Notes: generated by a model not told the origin, from the letters alone. DNA of 64,000 nt from Ottelia alismoides (GCA_037367405.1 JAZKJV010010539.1:646228-710227); one strand, 5' to 3'; shown: positions 36,401-47,300, counted from the first letter of the stretch. A program made the numbers and translations.

Positions 36401-37314
36401 CCATTCACTTCTGTGAGGTTTTTGACGCATGGGGCATCGATTTCATGGGTCCGTTCCCTAAGAGTCAGGGATTTGAGTACATTCTGTTGGCCGTAGATTA
36501 TGTTAGTCGTTGGGTTGAGGCTATCCCCGCCCGAGCCGCTGATGCAAGGACAGTTTGCAAATTCTTGAAGAAGCACATCATCATGCGGTTCGGGGTTCCA
36601 CGAGTTCTCATTTCTGATGAGGGGTCTCATTTCATCAACGACCAGGTGAAGGCCCTTGCTAGCGAGTTCAGTATAGACCATCGTGTTGCCACGCCTTACC
36701 ATCCCCAGACGAATGGTCCAGCTGAGGTGTCGAATAGGGAGATCAAGAATATTTTGCAGAAAGTCGTCCGCCCTGACCGAAAGAATTGGTCACAGCTTTT
36801 GGACTCGGTCTTGTGGGCATATCGGACGTCTTTCAAGACTCCATTGGGTACATCTCCCTTTCGCCTCGTTTATGGCAAGCCGTGCCATCTACCTGTTGAG
36901 CTGAGGCACAAGTCACTTTGGGCAGTCACAGATATTCTTATGGATCCAGATGGTATAGGAGACCAGAGGAGGGCAGAGCTAGCCGCCTTGGAAGAGCTTA
37001 GAGATACAGCTTTCTCAAACAGCCTACATTATAAGGAGAAAGTGAAGGAGTGGCATGATTCTCATATCAGCCACAAGATTTTTGAGATTGGACAGAAAGT
37101 ATGGTTGTTTGATGCGAGGCTCAGATTATTTCCAGGAAAGCTACAGAGCAAATGGAAGGGACCTTACTTGGTCAGAAAGGTACACGATAACGGTAGCATT
37201 GATATATCTGAGTTATCTTCTGAGAGTACCTTTCGAGTGAACGGCCAGCGGCTCAAGCCATTTCTAGATCATGGGCAGCGGGACGTTATTATTGCCGCTA
37301 TTCATTTTGCGTGA
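30487..37314 (+). CDS. gag-pol: Intact gag-pol polyprotein, family A internal 2 (2275 aa)
   Basis: Single ORF for all retrotransposition proteins. The start chosen is the ATG opening MMGRRSLRQP, shared with family B. Gag: alanine tract (14 Ala, about residue 157), Retrotrans_gag core about residues 215-350 (AAWLKHLGKF, YYPLGRTNAARALI), a likely coiled coil near 420-470, then a Gln/Pro-rich region to about 690. No CCHC zinc knuckle is seen. Protease: LLDSGSS with Asp1011. Reverse transcriptase: [21 protein letters not shown] and FMDDFS with Asp1560-Asp1561. RNase H: TDASDF with Asp1707. Integrase: HHCC finger ([10 protein letters not shown] then CTDC), then Asp1985, Asp2044, Glu2080, a clean DD35E. 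The C-terminus has the gypsy-type FPGKLQSKWKGPY segment. Oddity: residue 2045, next to a catalytic Asp, is Glu, where copy 1 and family B have Gly. All frames are open, so recent activity is plausible. Confidence 0.95.
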   Translation: MMGRRSLRQPLAAPLSGESTSSSRLAREIQDQLSGPEYDSTLFPLDPLSFATERHEPEERRIDLTEPELGSSDFADVGMAARSDDYPGGQQGEQHVVFDQGAINSTLIASLETVQQQLRDQGAFMIEMRRVLERLREERDQSEPEDIPDADAEAAAAAAAAAAAAAAGAGPPRPMRELHNPGSTLMHQWVVVPAIVGDFKFPPNTLQMLPHFHGLATEEPHLHLQEFLMICSTVHDRRVDQDTIRMMAFPFSLADRAAAWLKHLGKFVYTWEQLRTEYLNKYYPLGRTNAARALINNFSMLPNEQFHEAWERFRELLDRCPHHDISKTNLVQSFFSGMTPELQGLVNASCGGSYFAKDHNQVWAIYEEMAENYMVMSQTRLYTQRSQQPPGPVQYQRIARVDAGPSSSSTVAAAQAESATADMGIISEKLDRMEIIEKKQCQGITQMEQMAQTLSDMKTQLLCLQEAQTAPQPRLLSRGDSGGSRSSSQRSSSLQQPRQVHLVQAEPYQQQQPSYQSPPSPDLQMVVYQPDQPLAALPPDPFDAEPLMDVNGIWYDRPQPGIRRDHPGFRWGNGGNQSQQQPADQGGQYSQQRDHQQPPAYQPHQPSSFVPRPYQQQGQNWRREQQAHQQQHPSYPSQQQQHQVQQPQYQRGNPSGSHGSPAMDDLARLFTEQQATFRREMDEFRQEMRDLMRGKAAIPAQIEPNPNSLKRKSEQVIHTAPTTPSDSFDDMSSDLFDADFVTLRSGRRPAGGASSERQREDSSKAPDEEEDSGTEAAHDTGGTDATKDADSTGGTEAAVSPYRGGGTDATSRAEPARGTEAARRLVVEPARGGTEATNIYSDRNVVFPRMNVSQNSNSNKGKGLVSSDPTMVNDVCEDPVIEPSRPIPSPSSEKDPVIPFPRALELGKGKKKEKDPKKREQEEFSQGMIDRFHIQLTLNEALQHIPLLQRSLRDRTTIRRKKRNKTTEIHVLTKATCYAIQNHLPTKRPDLGAPYVRCQISEQRFDRTLLDSGSSINLLPAALLNHLELGTLRQSRTYLQFADRSVKRPKGLLRDVVVTIQGLQFPVDFVVLDMETPDSLTDSPIILGRPFLATAKAVTDHDSGKVFFRVQGESIQIETVKDHRARDRSRSHGSTDSEQLTDAEPDIHQDCDFVITNDEAAWADPAAQTILSYSDTADAEMIAEDGLESTALVQDTIGSAELDLDRDTIFSDGGAEATLLSGGTDATADDTDPSDSESDWADCDDQMPDLDPPEPTDKEEVEAEHIRDNAEDPPSPDPVCESSLSFSQADLAKLSAYTHLLQKPDLPAPSCPELKPLPTSLKYRFLAGESEIYPVIISADLTGEQESRLMEVLEKNRKAIGWSVADLHGISPSLCSHHIYLEEGAKPSREFQRRLNPNLREVVMKEISKWWSADFIYPISDSKWVSPLHVVPKKTGITTVISESGEEIATRVPTSWRVCVDYRRLNQATKKDHFPLPFIDQIIERLAGKSHYCFLDGYSGYNQVAIAPEDQEKTTFTCPFGTYAFRRMPFGLCNAPATFQRCMLSIFSDMVGECLEVFMDDFSVYDDGFDSCLDCLDRVLQRCIDTRLVLSWEKSHFMVTQGTVLGHIISNRGMEVDPAKVDIIRKLAPPSNLKQLRSFLGHVGFYRRFIHDFSKIARPLTDLLTKDTEFLVGDKCLSSFETLQQRVIEAPVLQPPDWSLPFEIMTDASDFAVGAVLGQRRDGVPFAIHYASRTLDSAQRNYTVTEKEMLAVVFALDKFRSYIIGSRVTLYTDHTAIRYLMSKKDAKVRLTRWILLLQEFDIEIKDKPGVKNVVADHLSRLEQPEDSEQIDPIHDTFPDEAILAITSLPWYADIVNFLVAGKVPQDWPRQRLETFLAKAKSYHWEDPILYHEGGDSIWRRCIPQEEHRSVLTYCHKLEAGGHHSGRRTAQKVLQSGLWWPTLFKDSDEFVKRCTDCQRMGTCGQRDMMPMQPIHFCEVFDAWGIDFMGPFPKSQGFEYILLAVDYVSRWVEAIPARAADARTVCKFLKKHIIMRFGVPRVLISDEGSHFINDQVKALASEFSIDHRVATPYHPQTNGPAEVSNREIKNILQKVVRPDRKNWSQLLDSVLWAYRTSFKTPLGTSPFRLVYGKPCHLPVELRHKSLWAVTDILMDPDGIGDQRRAELAALEELRDTAFSNSLHYKEKVKEWHDSHISHKIFEIGQKVWLFDARLRLFPGKLQSKWKGPYLVRKVHDNGSIDISELSSESTFRVNGQRLKPFLDHGQRDVIIAAIHFA
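32800..34167 (+). repeat. Palindromic 18-nt repeats in the intact A gag-pol
   Basis: The same eight repeats as in internal 1, the first six at 32,800-32,997 and two at 34,123-34,167. Arm positions 3 and 16 are T with A or C with G in all eight, so pairing is kept while sequence changes. Confidence 0.85.
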
Positions 37315-39379
37315 GATGTGGTCTTTTGACTCACATCTTTTGCATCTCACGCCTGATACCTACTGTTCTTTCCGCCTGTATAGATCCAGTTGTCCATATC
37401 ATTCTATTCTTTAGTCCCACATCCCTTTTCTCATCCTGTGATTATGCTATACTTAGGGTGTACTTTACCCTAAGTATAGGGGGATGTTGGACCTGCGGGT
37501 ATTCTTTTTATTCTTTTTGCTCCTGTTTTTGCTGCCTATACTTAGGGATATTTTACCCTAAGTATAGGGGGGGCAGATTCTGTATATTCTTCACTCGGAT
37601 TTCCCTTCATGTACAGCTTGTTATACTTAGGATTAGTTAATCCTAAGTATAGGGGGAAACCACCGAGTTCCTCTTATTCTATTCATTTATTCATTTCTGT
37701 ACTTATCCATTCATTTTCACTTCCCTATACCAAGCACGAGTTATGTCATCTTCATCGCTCTTGTTCACTCTGAGGACATCGTTCGAGCTAAGTATAGGGG
37801 GGGTGTATATATTTCATATATACTTTAGCCATAACTCGTACTTTGTGTGAGTGTGTTAATAAATAAAATGGCTAAAAATCACAAAAATTTAAAAAAATTT
37901 TCATGTACATAAACCTCTTTTATCCTTGCACATACATAGCTAGTGTATAAAGTATTTGTTGTAAAAATGATTTCAAAAATCTTTTGTGTAAAGCTTGTGT
38001 AAATATTTTTGTATCAAAATTATGTATATAGTACAAAATTTTTCCAAAATGTTTTGAAAATCAAAAGTTTGCAAAAATCTCGTGTAAATGTTTGTAAATA
38101 TCTTTTTGCAAAACTTGCACCTCATACATCATTCATTCATGATTTCAAAACATTTTTCAAAAAATTTGCATGATTGTAAAATATTTGTAAATAGCATCTT
38201 GTGTACACATATGTATATAATTTTTCCTGGATGAGAGTTGACATTTAAACTAAGCCTGGAATTAAATTGAGAAATGGAGCTTGAATAAGATCTTAATCCA
38301 CTTAACTTTAAGAGGAACCTTATAGGACTTAGGGTTAAGGCTTTTCAGGTCCATAAGGACTTAATTCTTTGAGTCCACTAGGCTATGAGCATATGTCATC
38401 TTGATGAGCCTAAGTAGAGCACTTAACAACACACGCATGGCTCTTAGAGACAATGGCTTGACTTGCACCTGCACTTACACATGGCTCTCCATGGATGAGG
38501 TGGTGAGGAGGCAGTTTCCTTTGGCTTGGGGTAGCATATGAGGGTAGTACTTTTAGGCGGAACCTCTCTTCTTCTTATAGTGAAGGAAGTGCACCTCAAC
38601 TTGGTCTAGTGGTGTTGAAAGCTAAAGACAGAAGCTGTGGGTTGCAATAAAGCTTCAAAAGAGGGATAGTCTACTGGCTCAAGGGGAAAATTTCTTATAT
38701 GCTGCACCATGTAGATACGTTGTACAGAAGTTCTTAAAAAAAATGCATAAAGAACTCCAAAAAAAAGTGGTGGGTCGGATTGAAAATTTAATAACCCCAC
38801 CGGAGTATACATAGTCAAATAAAGCAAAAGCTTATGGTATCAATGTTACATCTCATGAAGCTTGCAGCGGGAGACTTAGCTACACTGGCTAAGCTTCCAA
38901 AACTCTATACTTCTACCCCCTCTTCTTGAGCCGGTTGCACTTGAACTTAGAAGGGAATACCCCGCTTCTCGAGGAAAGAGTTGCTAGACCGAGGCATTAG
39001 AGTTACCAGGTTGAGGGAGGTTGTTTCTTTGTTACTTCTGAGGTGGGGAGCCACATATCACTTACACCGCACGGAAAGATTCATGGTCATTAGAGTTTGT
39101 GTATGTAGACTTGTTCTGATCTGGTTTATTGAGGAGTCTTGCCCATAGATTGGTGGAACTTGGAGGCTGTTGAGTTTTAAGCTTAAGTCTAAGTAAGGTT
39201 CCGACACATTAATAATCCAAAGATCTGATCGAGCTCCATATTTCAATTTAATGAAGGAAAGTTTAATAAATCAACCTTGATCCATGTACATCCTCTTTTT
39301 CTTTTTCTTTTTCTTTCTTTTTCACTTCTTTTTCAAATAAGTGTTTGCTAAGGGACTAGCAAAGTTAAGCATAGGGGGG
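37315..39379 (+). other. 3' non-coding region of A internal 2, hairpins and polypurine tract
   Basis: Hairpins at 37,447-37,479, 37,535-37,568 and 37,622-37,651 with PPT-like 3' arms follow the gag-pol stop. A minus-strand 73-codon frame is at 38,606-38,827. A pyrimidine-rich (CTTTTT)n stretch lies near 39,296. The pre-PPT hairpin is TTTGCTA/TAGCAAA at 39,344-39,363 and the polypurine tract AGCATAGGGGGG at 39,368-39,379. No env-like gene. Confidence 0.8.
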
Positions 39380-42300
39380 TGATGAATACCCATTCATCAC
39401 TCTTTATTCTTATATTTTAGCTACAAAAACCTTTGCAAATACATGTAGATATGTGTAAATACAAATAATTACCAAAAGCATGCATTGTGTAAAAACCTGT
39501 AATTAGCATGTTTTTGTGCAAAAATAAAAGAATAAAGAGTAAAAAGAAAAAGAGGGAAATACTTAGAATAAATATTGAGCAACTTGACCCAAGGGAGGGC
39601 TCAGCATGGGCCTGACCGCATAAAAGACAAAGTAGAGGGAGATAGGAGCTCATGTGTATATACTTCTGTAAATAAATAAAATTATATTTTCCTCACCCAA
39701 AAATATGCTTGTACATATTTTGTGTATATTTAGAAACTATTAAAAACAAAATAAAAATTTAAAAATCAAAAATTCAAAAATGCCCTTTCACCATGTGTAT
39801 AGATCATCATTCCTTATTTATTTAACCCTAAAAAAATAATAAATGTACTTATTTTCTAAACTTTTTGTAAATATTCTATGTTACATTTTGTAAATAAAAT
39901 AAAAAGAAACACCACAAAAATCAAATAAAAACAACAAAAATTAAAAATACAAAAATACAGTGTATATACCATGTATATAAATGTATATAACTATTTATTT
40001 AACCTATGAATATAAATAATTAAAATAAAATAAAAATACCATTTTGTTCTTTATTTTATGATGTAAATAAATAAAATATAAAATGGGCATAAAAATACAT
40101 AAAAATAACAAATAAAAAAAATCAAAAATCTATATAGTGTACATATACCTATATATATATAGCTACCCTATTTTTATTTCCAAAAATTAATTAAAAATCA
40201 CCAAAAAATAGAAAAAAATAAAAGAAAAATATTTCATGTTTTGAGTTTTTCTTAATTCGGCCTTTTTCTACCTTAATTAAATAAACAAAAAAATAAAAAT
40301 GTGGCAGCCCCTGATTGGTCCACGGGGGATTGTTGACCCAGGTCAACTCCCCCGCGGACTCCTTCCTTTTCTGGAAGATGTGCGCCGCCCCGCCTTCGCC
40401 GATTTTTCCACGCGTCTCCAGCCTGTCTCCCACGCAAACCCCGTGCCCGGATTCTTCGCCGATCATCCGTCTTCCCCGCCAGATCTTTCGCCATGAAATC
40501 CACGCCTTCCTTAGCCGTCGTCGCCTAACCCTAATCGGGCCTGCACTTATATATAGAATTCCCTCCGCCGCCTCCGCGCCTCATCTTTGGATCGCCATTC
40601 TCATTCCCGTGACCTCCAGAGCAATCACCGAGGTGACAGCTCGCGTTTGCCCCTGTTGCAGTGAGGAGAGGTGGCCGGCCATTGATCCGGCAGCTTCGCG
40701 CCGTCGTTGCTCCGCCACCCGACCGGAGCTCGAGCCTCAGGCAGTGACGACCTTCGAGGCGACGACCAGGAGCTAGCCAAACTCCAGCCCAGTCTCCCGC
40801 ATCACCCAGGTACCCATTTAGCCATTCCATCTAGTTTAATTTCTGATTTCGCCCAAATCACCCTTCCGACGAGTTTCCCTGATTCCGGCCATCTCGCTCA
40901 ATATCTCGATCATCGGGGCACCCTATCACCTTCGCCACTTTCTCACGCACATTCTTCGCACTTTCACTCAACCCAGCTCGCCCCGGAGCTGGGAGTCGAG
41001 CTCCACCGTCTTCCGCCTCGCCGGAGCTCCTTCGCCCCACCGCACAGATCACCGTCACCCCGCTTCTTTGGGTCGAGGCATTTTGCCCTCGACCCGCGAA
41101 GCTTTCTGTGTGCTTTGCAGGTTCAAAGGGAGGCAGTTGAGCCCCCCTTACATTCTAGCCGGAAGCTTCGCGCCGCCAGCCTCGCCGGAGCCCCTCCAGG
41201 GCTCGGTTGGGCTATCGGCCAATACCATCAGCTGCGGACCTTCACCAGGAGCCTGTTCCGATATCCAGAAGCAGCTGAGGAGGAGTGTAGCTCACGCAGG
41301 AGGCCGGCGAAGTTCGCTGGCGTCAAGTTCTTTCACCATCCTCCAGAGCCGTCCGATGAGGCCTCTGCTCCAGTTCTGATCGTGACCGTCCGTTCGTTGA
41401 GGAGCAGCGTCCATCCGATCAGTCGAGCGATCATCCGGACCGTTCGTGCGAGGAGAGAGGCCCCTGCACTGCCAGCCCTCAGATCATCCACGTGGCCTCC
41501 CTCGTACCGTCGATCGAGCCCAAGAGAAGAAGAGAAGGAGAGCGCCGCCCATCCTGATCGTCCATCCTCCACGTGGCGCGCATCTGGCCGTCGACCAATA
41601 AAGGGGTAAATATCTTAGGGCCCCCTCTTAGTTTGTCATTTCATTTCCAGTCCTGTAAATATTTTTAGAACTTTATTTACGTAGGGTAAATTGCATGATG
41701 GACCTTGTGCTTAGTTTTAATTGCATGTATGCCCCTGTGTGTATGTGACCACGTGCTTCGTCACGTGTTGTGTTGGGCATTTTACATCTTTTGTCCTGTA
41801 GAATTGGGTTGTTATGAAATGAATGAATATTTTTGAGTAATTGCAATTATGCCCCTGTGAGTGTTTTTATTACGCATGTGCGCATTTGATTGGGCTTTTT
41901 GCAACCAAGTCCCTGGGCTTTTGATACGAGTTATCAAAAGGCCCTAAGACTTGGTTTTTATTACCATTTGGTCCCTGCGTGCCCCAGCCACGCGCCACGC
42001 GCGTGACTTGCTGGGTATTTTGCACCAGAGCCCCCAGATTCTCGGGTATTTGCACATTCGTCCTTGTGCACTGTGCCCCCTTTGCATTTTTGAACAAAAT
42101 AGCAAATTACCTCCAAATCCCACGAGATTTTGACACATGGCTCCTGCCATGGTGTGGGAATTTTAGGGATTTTTGAGGACATTTTTTATTTCATTTATTA
42201 TTTTTAAAAATTCAAAAACATCTATTTCAGCTACTGTTCATCTTTGAAAATCACAAAAAAATATAAAAACCCCACCAAAAATTCTAAAAAAATTAGATAC

Positions 42301-43035
42301 TGTTGTTTGTTTGCTGTTTGATTTTCTAGCCAAGTTTGGCTATTTTCCATTGAGTAAAAACCCTAAAAATTGAAAAACCCTCAAAGACTCATAAAAATTA
42401 TAATAATTAAATTAAAAATCCAAAAACAATAATTAGGGTGCCTAAATTTTCCTTATTCTTTCTAGATTACAGGAAAATTACCTCCAGGGCTATTTAAGAT
42501 CCTTAAATATTTTATTTTTGGGTCTTAAGCCTTGCTGGACAGTACCTCCCCTTTTTTGCATTGTTTGATTTTTAGAAAATAATTTACCCATTAGAAAAAT
42601 TTCAAAAATTCACCAAAAACAGTAAAAAACTTAAAAAAACATAAAAACAATTTTTCTGGAATTTTTGTTTGAGTTTTGATGCACTAAATAAATTGCTCAA
42701 GTGTGCTTGTTTATACTTTACTTTATTTCCTTCACTTCTAAAAATCCAAAAAAAAAATATTAAAAATATTAAAAACCACTAAAAATACTTTTTCTTCTCC
42801 TCTGATTTATTGACTACTTCGTAGGCTATTTAGCCAACCCGTGCTCCTTGTGTTCGACCCTGGGAGCTATACCAGGTTAATATCATAACTAGGACCGCTT
42901 GTTTTGCCTTGTTTGATTTTTGACTCGTTTCGCGGTTCGATTTTTCTTGATTGACACATTCCGAGTGGCTGAGGTCGCAACGACCTATATTTCCATACCT
43001 TCTACCTTAGTCGCTTGGGGAATTTTGCGTCATCA
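39380..43035 (+). mobile_element. Family A LTR3 (3656 bp)
   Basis: Same ends and layout as the other A LTRs. The promoter palindrome is at 40,332-40,347, the TATA box at 40,548-40,556 and the candidate intron at 40,810-41,120. It is the 3' LTR of unit 2 and is followed by a primer site and leader, so it is also the 5' LTR of a third unit. Confidence 0.93.
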
Positions 43036-43038
43036 GAA

Positions 43039-43056
43039 TGGCGCCGTTGCCGGGGA
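43039..43056 (+). other. Primer binding site, internal 3 (tRNA-Asp, perfect)
   Basis: TGGCGCCGTTGCCGGGGA again lies three bases after the LTR, showing that a third internal region begins here. Confidence 0.92.
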
Positions 43057-44306
43057 GCACGGCTTTGTAGTCATTTTTCTATTTTTGTCTCTCTCTATAT
43101 TATTATTGTTTTCTGACCTTCTCTCTTTGATTTTTGTGCGAGGTACTGCTTGGACGACTTGGAGCTTCTTTTTAGAGGACCCGTGCAGGAGGAAGAGAGA
43201 GAGAAGAAGGAATTTTTATTTCTGAGAGAGAGAGAGAACAATATTTGTTGTAATAACTTAGACTTTGGACTTGTGGACACTTGTAACTTAGCGGGTCTGT
43301 TTCGCTGAGTACCGGTGTACTCGGGGGACCCATTTGGATTTTCGCGGCTTTTTCTGCGGTTTTAATAGCTAGCTGCCTTTTCCGGTGTTTACGCGGTTTT
43401 TCTCGAGCCCCTAGATTTAGGAATTTCTCTTGCTTGTGCCGTAATTAGTAGGGTCCCCACACTTAACTGCCTATCTGTTTCTATAGATCGTTAATTGGAC
43501 CTACTAATAATAAATAATAAAAATAACTTAGTTGCTTTCCTGAGAGCCTACGTGCCGCGAGCCTGCCCCACAAGCGCTACTCCTGAACTCGACCTGTCGA
43601 GAAGAGGAGGGGTAAGCCAAGACCGGACTCTTCGGATCGAAGGCGAGTAACTGAGTTAGACGGTTCTGCGATAGAAGTTGCTCATCTAGGACTCGGTTTT
43701 TCCCGTTGCATCATTTAGGTAGTTTTATTTCTGTCTTTAAATTCTGCGCGGATCACTTGCATGTAGAGTGCTGGAGACAAGGTACGCATTTCTATCTCTG
43801 CATGCATCATTGATTTCTTCGCGCATCGGCTTTTTCATCTTCTCCCTCTGTTTTTGGCTTAATCATCAGGAGAATCGGAAAAATCGTTAGGCCGCTTGTA
43901 TTTATTTTGAAAAAAAAATTTAAAAAAAAAACAAAAAAAATTGGGACTGGATAACATTATTGACCCTAAAAGACACTCACATTAAAAATTTGTCTTGGGG
44001 AGAGCAACCCCCTCCTTGTATGGTTTGGATGCGCGAGAGAGTGACCCGTACCCTAGATAGAGCCCTCCGGTGCTATTTCTAGCTGACTACCGACTCTTCC
44101 GTGCGGGCCAGTCGGTTGGAGTAGCATCAGGTATCCTAACAGGTCACGTAAGCGCTCTGATATTTTGTATGTTCACCCAATAAAATTGACAAGATAAATT
44201 GACCGAGCTTTCACGGTCTTCATATTGTGTTGTGTTGGTGAACCGGGGGTTTGCTTTGCGATCATATTTTCTCCAGATCCCATCCGCCCAACTCGACCAG
44301 ATCAAG
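43057..44306 (+). other. Untranslated leader of internal 3
   Basis: Leader as in internals 1 and 2. It shares most diagnostic bases with internal 2, for example GAGGAGGGG and GATAGAAG, rather than with internal 1. Confidence 0.7.
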
Positions 44307-44349
44307 ATGATGGGTAGACGATCTCTTAGGCAGCCTCTGGCTGCACCGC
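44307..44349 (+). pseudogene. Start of A internal 3 gag, cut by the family B insertion
   Basis: Fourteen codons (MMGRRSLRQPLAAP) and one base, then the sequence changes exactly at the tip of a family B LTR (TGATAAG). The break is at a precise LTR end, as expected of integrase-mediated insertion. ACCGC (44,345-44,349) would be the 5-bp target site. Confidence 0.9.
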
Positions 44350-47300
44350 TGATAAGCACGGATCTCACGAGGGTCTAAATTTGGTATCTCACACAAGGCG
44401 GAGATAACCGTCGCTGTTGCGACTCTCAAATGAAATCCGTATTTGATCAACAATTAACCCACACTAAGATCAATAAATTAGAAACAATGTGGAGTTAAAA
44501 TTTATTTTTAACTCTGCACAAATGATGTAAAGGGCAAGTATGCAGAGAGTTCGAACACAGGGAGCAAACAGTGTAGTCCTAGCAAAAGCTAAGTGTGTGA
44601 GTGTGTGATGTGTCTACACTAAGCAAGCAAGCAAATGAATTTTTGTGGGTTTTTAATTTTTTATTTTTTTTTATTTTGTATTTTGATTTTTTGATTTTCT
44701 GATTTTTATATTTTATATTTTATATTTTTGTTCTTCTTTTTTTTTCAATATTGGAAAATAACAACTATGTAATAAAAGACAAGGTAGAATATTTATAAAA
44801 ATGCACAAAAATACTCGAAAATTCAGAAATAAAATGTTTTTGGTATTTTTAAGGTTTTTTACTGTTTTTGTGATTTTTGGGGCTTTTTCAAGGTGTTTTT
44901 GATATTTTTAAATATTGAGATAAAGGAAAACAGTGGAAATAAGGCTGGCTGTGAATAAAATGTAATTTAAAAATAGCGAACAGCACTCAAAATTTTTCAC
45001 ACTATTTTTCTAACAAAGAGAACAAAATAAAAGACAAACAGAAACTGAGTTTGTATTTTTTGGATTTTTCTATGATTTTATATATTTTTTTGGAGTTTTT
45101 GAGTGTTTTTAAATTTTTAGTGTTTTTCTTTTGAAATTTTTAATGATTTTTGGACTGACTCTAAAATAGGATAAAATAGACACTAGGTAATTTTTTTGGG
45201 ATTTTTAGAGGTGTTTTAATATTTTTTTGGTATTTTCTAAGGTAGACAGTACACAAAAAGGCTGTTTTTGATTTTTAATAAATAAGGAAATAAAATAAAA
45301 TCAAAAACTAAATAGGTGGCGTGAAAGTACACATGTCCAGAAACTTAAGTCTATTTTTGTGGAATTTTTGGGCTTGAAATGATATTCCAAAGAATTACAA
45401 CAAGCAAGCAAAAATTAAACAGGCCTGGCAGGGGTGTATAAGCAATATTCAAAACTTCCAGGGGCCAACATGCAATTTTCCACAAAATATTACACTATAT
45501 ATTCAATTTTTGGAATCAAAAAGCAATTACAAAAGCCGCCTGGGCTTGTCTGAAATTTTCCCACCAGGGCGCGTGACTTGCACGCGTCTGGTGAGGACTT
45601 GAGCGTAATATCACAAAAGCCTGGGGGCTTAGTTGCAAAATAACCTAAACTTTTACACTTAATGCCAAAATTTCAGGACCAACAAGAAATACCCAAAAGT
45701 ACGGGGTTCCTCTGCAAAATGCCCCCACCTCACGTGTACAGGTCACGTGAGGTGACGTGGCGGAGGACCTAAGTGCAAATATCAAAAGTCTGGGGGTCGT
45801 TTTGCAAATATTACAAAATATTTAAACTACAGACGAAAGTTTATAAACTAAATATTAAATACAAAAGGCGCGAGGGGGTGAGTTGCAAAATACCCTCTTG
45901 CGCGCGATCCAACGGCGGATGGAGGGCCACTTAAACACGTGGCGCGTTGTGGACGGCCGATGGCGCTTCGCGGATGTTCGGCCAAGATCAGATCTCCGGA
46001 GACGATCGACGGATGAGGCACGCGGAGATCCAACGTCAGCTGTGCGATCTGGGACTCCTCCTTGATCCAACGGCTAGGAAGAGGGTTGCAAGAACGGGGA
46101 AGAACGCCGGTGGAGGCGAGCTTCTCCGACCTTGATCTCCCTCCTCCGGCGACGACAGGTCCTCAAAATGGACAAGGAGCTTCCTGGAAAGGTCTTCTAT
46201 CTCCTGGGGGTGTCCAAAATCCACGGGGAAGACCGTGGTGCTCTCGGGCAGCGGGCGGAGCTGGAAGGTTGCTGCTGCTCCGGCGAGCTCCAAAACTCGC
46301 CTCCAGGCGCGCGTGAAGTGGCTTGGACCTGCAAACAAAGTAAAGGGGTCCAGGGCAAACTGCCTGGATCCTCGGATGGTCTCGAAGGGGTGCGAATCAA
46401 CAGGTGGTTGCACGGCCGGAGGTGCGCTCCGGCCAAGGTGCTCGATCGAGTGATTTGGTAGATGGAACTTCAAGATTTTTTGGGGTTTTTGAAGCCTAAG
46501 CTAACAGGAACTAAATGCGATAAAGAAATGGTGGGGTGGACGCCCTCGATGGCCGGAGCCAGAGGAAGAAGTGTACCTCGACGCCGGCAGTTGGCGGAGG
46601 TGCTGGAGGCTCCCTCGACCTCGGACGCCCTGGCTAAGAGGCTCGCGGCGGAGCTGTCACCTCCGGCAAGACCTGGAGCACAAGAGAGGCGGAGAGGGGT
46701 GGACCAAGGGGACTCAAAAATCGATTTGAAAATGGGGGGTTGGTTTTATTGGGTTTGACCCGAGGTGATGAGGGTGGAAAGAACGAGGTGGCTGGCCCGA
46801 TTCAGAAGCTCTCAGCCCAAGATGGTCCTTGTGCGAGCAAGAGGGATGGTAGGTGAAGATTTTTGCAGAAGGAATCGAGCTCAAAGGGTGCAAGTTCATG
46901 CCTCGAAAAAAATGGAGAAGATGGGTCAAACGCCGGTTCTGACAGAGGCTACAGGGGGGTAGGGTACCTAGTTGACCGAGGTCAACTAGGGTTTGCACCT
47001 CCAGGAAAAACCCTGGAAAAATCATTTATTAATTCAATTAAAAATAGTGAATGGTCGAATTAAATAAAAGTTATAAAATAAAAAATGTTCAAAATTTTAT
47101 GTAGTATTTTATTCTGATTTTTATTTATTTTTATGACTTTTATTTTTACAAGTTGCCTTTTTAACCCTATATAGGTATAATACCTATGTGTTTTAGTATT
47201 TTATTTTATTTTATGTATCTTTAATCTTGTTATTTTTGTTTATGATTTTTTTAAAATTATAACATACCTTTATATACATAAGTATATTTTTATTTTATTT

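Larger units (their letters stand above)
11720..44349 (+). mobile_element. Family A Athila-type LTR retrotransposon tandem array
   Basis: The layout is LTR1 (11,720-15,376), internal 1 (15,377-25,562), LTR2 (25,563-29,215), internal 2 (29,216-39,379), LTR3 (39,380-43,035), internal 3 (43,036 onward, interrupted at 44,349). Neighbouring units share an LTR, so this is not a set of separate insertions, each of which would have two LTRs and target repeats. Athila placement rests on the tRNA-Asp primer site, the pol sequence and the single long gag-pol. LTR2, LTR3 and internals 2 and 3 share bases where LTR1 and internal 1 carry private changes, so unit 1 is the more mutated. Confidence 0.9.

Noticed and set aside
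36025..36702. 225-codon minus-strand ORF opposite integrase
   Set aside because: Shadow frame of conserved pol coding sequence.
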